A stretch of 64,000 nucleotides of DNA, taken from contig NW_009799102.1 of assembly GCF_000213175.1 (NCBI RefSeq), positions 462,178 to 526,177 of the forward strand, read 5' to 3'. The translations under genes and the position numbers were made by a program. The DNA comes from Neurospora tetrasperma FGSC 2508 (Eukaryota; Ascomycota; Sordariomycetes; Sordariales; Sordariaceae). Each line of letters begins with the position of its first letter. Positions within the stretch are counted from its first letter, which is position 1. Shown piece after piece: positions 57,578-64,000 of the stretch. The notes under the pieces were generated by a model. The model made no database searches, was not told the DNA's origin, and was given only the letters and a program-made list of their open reading frames with translations.

Positions 57578-60236
57578 GTGTTAGTCTGGTGATTCAAGAT
57601 TGCTTGAGATGGTGATGGCTTGATGAAGAAAGAAGCTGAAGATGAGAAGCGACCAGGAGGGAAATTGATGCAATCGGGTGTTCCAAGGTAACACTCGGGA
57701 CGGGAATCGGCACACCGAAAGCAACAGCATATGTATGTATGTGTAATGCATACATATGCGAACATGGAAAGGACACATACCCATTGTGGACTTTTGGTGT
57801 TGTTGTTATCTCGTAAACTGTCTCCAAGTCGCTCCAGTAAGGAAAAATTCAACCCTCTGGCCTCTGGTAAGGGCAGGGGAGGGGGAGGAGACTGGAAGGA
57901 CAGTGGATATGGAGAGAGCCTGCCTGTCGAGGACCGTTGAGCTGCCTGCCTGACCGGTCACAGACTGCGACTCGAATGAGATGAACAAGAGTCCGTTCTT
58001 GTCGAGGAGACTCGAAATGGGGAGAAGGGTCACGAAGAAACTGGGGAAGCAGCCATGGACTCGACGCGGGGGAGTCGCCGAGTTAAAAACGAGACCAAGT
58101 CATGTCCTTGAGCAGAGCAGAGTCACATCGGGAGCACGCGACCACGAGGGCTGGAAAGGGAAAGCCAGGAAGGACTGCGGGGCGACAGAGGGAAGGGCCC
58201 GATGGAAAGGCGTGAAGCAGAAAAGAGGATATTGTCAGCACAGCACTGTCAGCAAGCACACCACCGCGCGAGACGAGATCCATGTGTGGGAGACGAGGGA
58301 GACCACCGACAACCGTGGGATGTCCCTGATTCCCGGGGGCTTGGCAGGTGGTCGAAAGTGGTTCCTCCGCAATCCTCCTTCCTTGTACGGCATGAAGCAC
58401 CGTAGCGACTTTCCACTGGCTCGACTGGCAGCGCCGATTCTGGAGGCCGGGGGGGGGGAAGGCGCGAGCCGTTTTGTCTGTTTCGCAAGCACGCAAGCCC
58501 TTATCATGGACAAAGTCGCCTTTTCACCGACAATCAGTCGACTGGTCTTCGGGCCTGTCCCACCCAACTGAGGCAAGATTGACAAATCACACACCAGACA
58601 GCCGGGAACCACTTGCCGTGTATACCTCCCAGGCCAGCCGGTGCTGGGAAGCCAAAGGATGCCAGCGTGGACCCGTGAAACCCGTGGTCTGCTGGGTGGA
58701 GCCCGTGGATGGATACTGTATGGATAACGAATCCCGAGGTTGGTCCAGGTTCGACTCGTTTTTCTGCCGGCGGGCTTTGCAATACGACTTGTGGCCTCCC
58801 TCATCACCGTTGATGAGCTAACAACAAGAGGCTCCAGATCTTTTCGAAGATGGGCGTGGCAATGGATCAATGTGTCCTTTGAAGGGCGTTTGTCCCACTC
58901 GTTCCATGACTGACTTGTGACGCATTGGCGAATGCAAATACATATCAAGAAAACACTGCTACCTATACACGCGACAGCCGCACGCACACCCAAATTGCTC
59001 GCATAATAGGGCTTGCTTTGTGCAACACAGTCAGAGTGGCCGCGCCGGACACTCACCATATCCACACTTGTCGGCCGACAATCGCTCACTCGCACTGGAC
59101 GGGATGAGAGGTGCCTACCTTATCACTGACATGGCTGATTTGATGCTGTCGCATTTGCTGGGGTACAGTTCCGTATACTAGTACGCATAGGGCATGCCGC
59201 CATGAGCTTATTCCTGCGTTGGTATCATGAATATGGAAGGTGTCAGGTTGGGTTGTCGCCACTCACTCGCAAATAACCCAACCATCTTACATCAACTATG
59301 ATGTGTGCGATATTCCCTATCGCGGGGTGATACTGACCTAAGGGTTGGGCAAACCTGAAAAGCGGGAACACAACACACCATCCGGAAACACAGCGGACGT
59401 TGTTTACCTCTACCAGACGCAAATTCCGACTTGTTGCGTCACGAAGCGCTACGTGCGCTACGTCCCCTACACTACTTCTTCAGGGGCAAAGGGCGCTACT
59501 GCACGATGGCTTCTTTGTTAGTTCGTTCAATGCCGGCCGGCCGGGAGAATACCTCCATGTAACGTCGTCTCCGCTTGGCAGATCCACTTTGTTCTTTGAG
59601 GCTGCCTCGGCTGCATCTCTTGGTACTGGACAGGGACATTTCCCTCTCACACACAATTGCCTCTTTTTCCAGTGACTTGCATTCGACATGTCCGCCATGC
59701 CCGAATTTCCACACACACACACGATAAATCCGTTCATCCCATCTTTTTCCGCCTGTGATTGATTATTTTGCGTTGGTGAGACCGACAGTCAGTGGATATA
59801 GATAATGGTTGTCAGCCCTAACACCGATCTTCGACCCTGTAATTTAACATTCTCTCGGTGCCTGTATCGGCTATGATCCAAAAGACCAAGGGAACAAGAC
59901 CAGCATTGACGATTACGGGGTGTGATTATGTATTCTAACACAACAGACATGTACACTGAAATGTGAGCAAGGGATCCGGTCGGTACCGCGCGCCGGTCAC
60001 GGTAATTCGCATGGCCAGCAGCAGCGGTTTCGGCGGCAGTTCTCCAGAATGGAAGTGGACGGGAAGCCAAGACAATCCCAACAACACCGGGGGGACCCTT
60101 TTTTTACCTCTCATCAAAACTAATCGGTCCTTCCATTCGCCGCGGCGGGAGGTCGACAGAAGCAAAGACATCCAAAAAGGCTTCATCAGTCACAGTCCAG
60201 TCTAGTCCTAATGGAGCGTGTCGTCCAGAGAAGAAA

Positions 60237-60269
<33 letters not shown>

Positions 60270-61935
60270 GACTGTGCACGACATCATTGATTGCCATGTC
60301 AATCAAACTAGGTACGTAACAGTATTCTGTCTATCGATAACCTTCTTCTTTGAGATCTTCGCTTCCCCAACTTTTTTTTTTTTTGCGCATCCCGATAGGT
60401 ATGCGCCGCCTGCTCCCTTCCTTCCCCGAAGGCCCCATATCGATCAATGCGACGGCGGCAAATACCATATCTACCAATGTACCAAAAAGAAGAAGAATCA
60501 TCCTCCTCCCGACTCCACCCACTCACTCATAATCCCAAATCACCACAAGGGTCCTGCGGCCTGCCCCGGGCACACCTGGTCCGTCCGTCTCTCTCGGGGT
60601 TTAGTGTACCCATTGACATTCAATTTAACAGCGGTCTTCGTTCCGTCGACATGACGTCGGGTGTACACGGTCCTACGCGGTCCTCATCGGTTATAGAGCA
60701 CATGGCGCGGAATTAGAACACAACTACATAACGTCTTTTTTCTCCATCCATCAAAAATGCCAAGACAACTTAATTCGCAGCAGCAGCAAAACACCAAAAG
60801 CAATTAGGTAGTGATGATATCCATCCATGTTTACTGTTGCTGTTGGTGTTGTCGAAATAAGCTTTTTTTTTTCCCCCGAACTAATTTCATTGCCACGCCA
60901 CTACGTTATCTATCACAGCTTCTAGTCACCAAAAAAGAAACTTCCAATACTCCCTCCCTCCCGACGGACATTTCTTGGCTTCCGTTGCGGGCCGCCCGCC
61001 GCGCGGCGGCGTGACAGCTTCAAGCCTTACCTTATCTTCCGCGCGCAAAAGTCTGGTGCATCACATCACATCCCTCCCGCTCCCCTCCCGCTCCCGTCTG
61101 CATCGAAACATCGATCGCGACTATCGAACGCAGGGCGAGATCGGGGGAGCCAAGACCTTGGCATGGCGCCCCGAGCGAGTAACGACGATCACCAAGACGA
61201 ACCGAACCGTCCAGTCGTCCTTCAGGTCCGTTCTCGGATCTCAGCTGTTTACATACACACCATCTGGACCATCAACACCTGCGGGCGGGCTTCGCTTGAT
61301 CATCCCCCGCCAGGAAGGTCCCCCTGTGATACATAGGGCTTAGACTAGATCCGGGAACTAAGGCAGGGCAGCTTGTTTTGTACAGTATCAACGGGGGGAA
61401 CCAAGACGACGGACAGGTCCATTGGCACATCCAACTCCGCTGATTAACATCCAGCAGGCATGTGAGTCACCACCATCTGGAGTTCCAAGCCCAGATGCAA
61501 ACTCCGGGCACATAGTGTACATGCAAGACATGGAGGATCATCTGCCCCGTCTCCATGTGGCACTCCATCCTCGGCCACGCGACAACATGCAGGAACAGAC
61601 TAGGAAGGAAGAGTATATTCACTCTGGACACTGTATACACACCCACAAGGCACCATGGACATGGAGTTGGGTTGTTGGACATAGAATTAGGTGAAAGAGG
61701 CTCCTACGGCTTTTCTGATCCTCCATGGTGTTGCACCTCATAAACATTACACCTCGACTGCCCGACATCGGAGAACACCAAACATCTCGGCATCCCAAAG
61801 GGCCCGAAACCCACCGATCGCTCCTGACTGGCTAAAATAAACACTACGGGATACTAGTAACATCATGCTAACTTGGGCCAAGTGTTTCCCTCGTACTTGA
61901 CAGGTCGGCAGTCAACCGTCAAACAGCCAAGACGC
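57578..61935. other. Long intergenic region, no supportable gene
   Basis: About 4.4 kb between the start of the peptide transporter and the 3' end of the protease (both minus). The largest ORF (58235-59095, minus, 286 aa) has no domain and poor composition. It includes an ATG/GAT array at 60237-60268 and short homopolymers. A long regulatory leader or non-coding RNA is possible. Confidence 0.55.
60237..60268. repeat. (ATG)n microsatellite
   Basis: More than ten ATG units in intergenic DNA. Confidence 0.95.
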
Positions 61936-63483
61936 CTACAACTGCTTGGAAGCCCACCCCAGACTCGGCGAGTCACCCCCCTTAAACACCACATACGCCG
62001 CCTTGAGCGCCACATCGCCAAAGATGTTGATGCCCACATCGCTGCTAGTCTGCAGGCCACCAAAGCACGTCTCGCCGTCGTCCGTCACCGGCCCATAGTT
62101 GATGAAACGACCCGGGATCGTGATCGTGGCTTCGTCCGTCACTCCGAACGTGAAGTCCGGTGCCTCGGTCGAGCAGGGGAACACATACCCACCGTACGAC
62201 TGGCTGTTGGTGGCGCCGCGAATCTGCCCGTAGTACGCCTGCAGGATCGAGTCGGGCACGTACATGAGCGTGGTGCCCGTGTCGGCAATGTTGGTGATGG
62301 ACTGCGAGACAAAGGGCGAGGAGCCAACTTGGTAGCCCGTCGAAGTCCAAGTCCAGTAGCCCGGGTTGGGGTTGACAGGCACGTAGGTGATGTCACCTGT
62401 GTATTTGGCGGGGTCGATGAAGCCGAAGTCGTAGGTACCGGCTGTTCAGAGCGAAGGGTTGTCAGTAACGGAACAAAGATAAGCTCAGATCATCGACATG
62501 GTTGTTCGGATAGGGTCGCCGAAATCCGGTCAGGTGGCGTGTCTCCGGTGTCGGAACCCCGGATTGCTGGAAGTCCCTGAGCTTCCCCATATTTCCCCGA
62601 GGGCTGACGACGTGTGATCTAGCCCAGCCGAACCGATTCGAGTCAAGCGAAAAAGGGAAATAAACTTACAAGCTTCATGCTTCAAATCCGCCGCGAACAA
62701 GGGCTGGTCCAACTGGCCGATCGCATTCTCGAACCACGTCTTCTGCTGCTTCGGCCTGACGGTATTCAAGCTACCGAACGCCAACCCAACCAGCCCATCG
62801 ATAGACGTCTCGGCCGTGAAGCTCTGGCTCACCTGCTGCGCCGTCTCGACTGCCTGGTTGCTAACCACCAAGCCTCCGATCGTCACCTTATCCAGATAGA
62901 CCTGGCCCTTGGATGACGACCCGTCGCCATATGAAATATCCCAAGAGGCGCCGTTAAGCCGCTTGGCCGTGGATGACTTGCTGGGGTTGTAAATTTCGTG
63001 GCCGGCTCTCTGACTGGAGGGAAGGGAGTTGGAGAAGACCCAGAGGTCCGAGGAGCCCGTGTCGAAGTCGAGGTTCAGGGTCTGCGCGGGGGTGCCGATG
63101 GAGACGGGGGTGGTGTAGGCCGAGTCGGATTGGTCAATGGGGGCGGCGGTTGCGGAGCCTTGGTCTCTCCGGGCGTTGGCGGTCGTGTTGGCGTAGTTGA
63201 GGACTTCCTCGACTGAGATGCCGAGGTGGTTGGCGACGGCTGTGGCGAGGTGGTCGGGCACGGGGGCGCCGTACTTCAGGTAGGTCTTGTAGACGGAGAG
63301 GGCGCCGTTGAACTTGTGGAAGCGCGGGTTCTTCTGCTGGGGCAGCGTGATTTTGCGGCCGCTGACTGGCAGTTCCGGCTCTCGAGCCTCGATGACGGTG
63401 TTGCCGATGCGCGGGGGCAGGGCAGACCCAAGGCCAGCGGAGGCGAGGAGGGTGGTGAGAAGAAGGTTGGTGAGGGCGACCAT
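61936..63483 (-). CDS. Secreted pepsin-like aspartic protease (family A1)
   Basis: Exons (minus) 63483-62670 and 62441-61936 give 439 aa. The 228-nt intron (donor GTAAGT, branch CTGAC, acceptor CAG) is the longest in the window; joining gives DLKHEA-SGTYDFGFIDP, matching penicillopepsin-type enzymes. Residues 1-21 form a signal peptide, and a propeptide of about 85 residues ends at the dibasic NARRD (near 106), a likely kexin site. Catalytic Asp141 lies in DFDTGSSDLWVF and Asp325 in ADTGTTLMYVPD. The flap Tyr is in ISYGDGSSSKG. Residues GGYVFPC and GINIFGDVALKAAYVVF are conserved C-lobe motifs. It digests protein at acid pH outside the cell; with the nearby peptide transporter it suits nitrogen scavenging. 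Confidence 0.95.
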
Positions 63484-64000
63484 GGTGACTAACGATGCTT
63501 GTGATACCTGGATCTCTACCGCGCTGAGGGCTGGCTGCTTAGTGTTTTCCTGGAGCGAGGGACGTCTCTGGTTTTATAGTATGATGATCATCACAAGGGA
63601 AGCGAGCGAAGAAGTCATATGAAAACCAGGAAAGAAGAACCTACCAAAAGAGGAAGGAGCACTTCTTGGAAGGTGACTGTGGTTGACTTCCGGGGTTCGA
63701 AGCTTATCTATGTGACCTCAATCTCAACATGATCCAGTCACGGAAGCTCCCTCTCACATGTGCCTTTCGGTCCGCACTTTCTTTAGTGTACCGCAATATC
63801 TCCAGGCACTCCGTCATGTCGAATTTATCCCCACGCTTTTCGGCGCCAATTACACCTCGAATAGAGACCTGCAGGCCGAAACCCCACGTAGCATCCAGAC
63901 ACAGCAAAACAAGGTAATTGGCTTGTATAGCGTGGGGATAAATCCGGACATGGGTGATATTCAGGGGTACCAAGCTTCTTGCCAGGACAAAGCCTGGAGA
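63484..64000. other. Promoter region of the aspartic protease
   Basis: No gene seen up to the window edge. A TATAAAA on the minus strand at 63578-63572 lies about 90 bp before the protease ATG. Confidence 0.5.
63572..63578 (-). promoter_or_regulatory. Candidate TATA box of the aspartic protease
   Basis: TATAAAA on the minus strand about 90 bp upstream of the ATG at 63483, the best-placed TATA element in the window. Confidence 0.5.

Noticed and set aside
55697-57592. 631-codon open frame on the plus strand opposite the peptide transporter
   Set aside because: It mirrors the transporter gene, including its intron, and the product is a compositionally odd Gly/Asp/Glu-rich sequence with no domain. 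Strong C-ending codon bias on the true strand removes stops from this antisense frame.
58700-58765. GGTTCGACTC followed by a T run, resembling a tRNA B box and terminator
   Set aside because: The flanks do not pair into a T arm and no A box or acceptor stem is present.
58235-59095. 286-codon minus-strand ORF
   Set aside because: No domain, scattered Cys/Arg/Ser composition and other ORFs in all frames across the same interval; most likely chance.

Overview
The window is nuclear DNA of a filamentous ascomycete, most likely a Sordariaceae member (Neurospora or Sordaria type). Genes carry short introns (about 50-110 nt) with GTRWGY-like donors and CTAAC/CTGAC branch sites, favour C-ending codons, and are separated by long intergenic stretches rich in microsatellites. 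Two genes point to the same lineage: a striatin of the HAM-3/PRO11 type and an AA13 starch-active LPMO with a CBM20. From memory these are NCU08741 and NCU08746 in N. crassa, close locus numbers, so synteny is likely; I could not check this. I see no transposon, rRNA, tRNA or CRISPR.

Layout. 1.4-5.3 kb: a divergent short-chain dehydrogenase and an RBR-type E3 ubiquitin ligase. 6.9-12.1 kb (minus): a 1684-residue NRPS-like protein with one adenylation domain, one carrier domain and three membrane/left-handed beta-helix modules, as in poly-lysine synthetases. 15.0-18.7 kb: an F-box protein and an NADP-type zinc alcohol dehydrogenase. 22.1-32.6 kb: four adjacent redox/transport genes (secreted FAD oxidase, flavin monooxygenase, MFS transporter, Baeyer-Villiger-type monooxygenase), which look like a small accessory metabolic cluster. 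33.2-37.7 kb: two secreted proteins, the AA13 LPMO and a cyanovirin-N-like protein. 40.1-41.8 kb (minus): a bZIP factor with a spliced leader and an upstream ORF. 44.8-52.0 kb: conserved housekeeping genes PHO88/SND3, RAD14/XPA and striatin. An assembly gap (52441-53337) follows, then a microsatellite-dense stretch, a PTR2-type peptide transporter (55.7-57.6 kb, minus), a 4.4 kb stretch without a supportable gene, and a secreted pepsin-like protease (61.9-63.5 kb, minus).

How they fit together. The AA13 LPMO, aspartic protease, peptide transporter and FAD oxidase suit a saprotroph that digests starch and protein outside the cell. The NRPS-like gene, alcohol dehydrogenase and four-gene oxidative block are candidates for specialised metabolism. 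The right half is conserved core biology (membrane protein targeting, DNA repair, STRIPAK signalling). Exon joins were derived by eye from splice motifs and reading-frame continuity; each multi-exon model sums to a whole number of codons.
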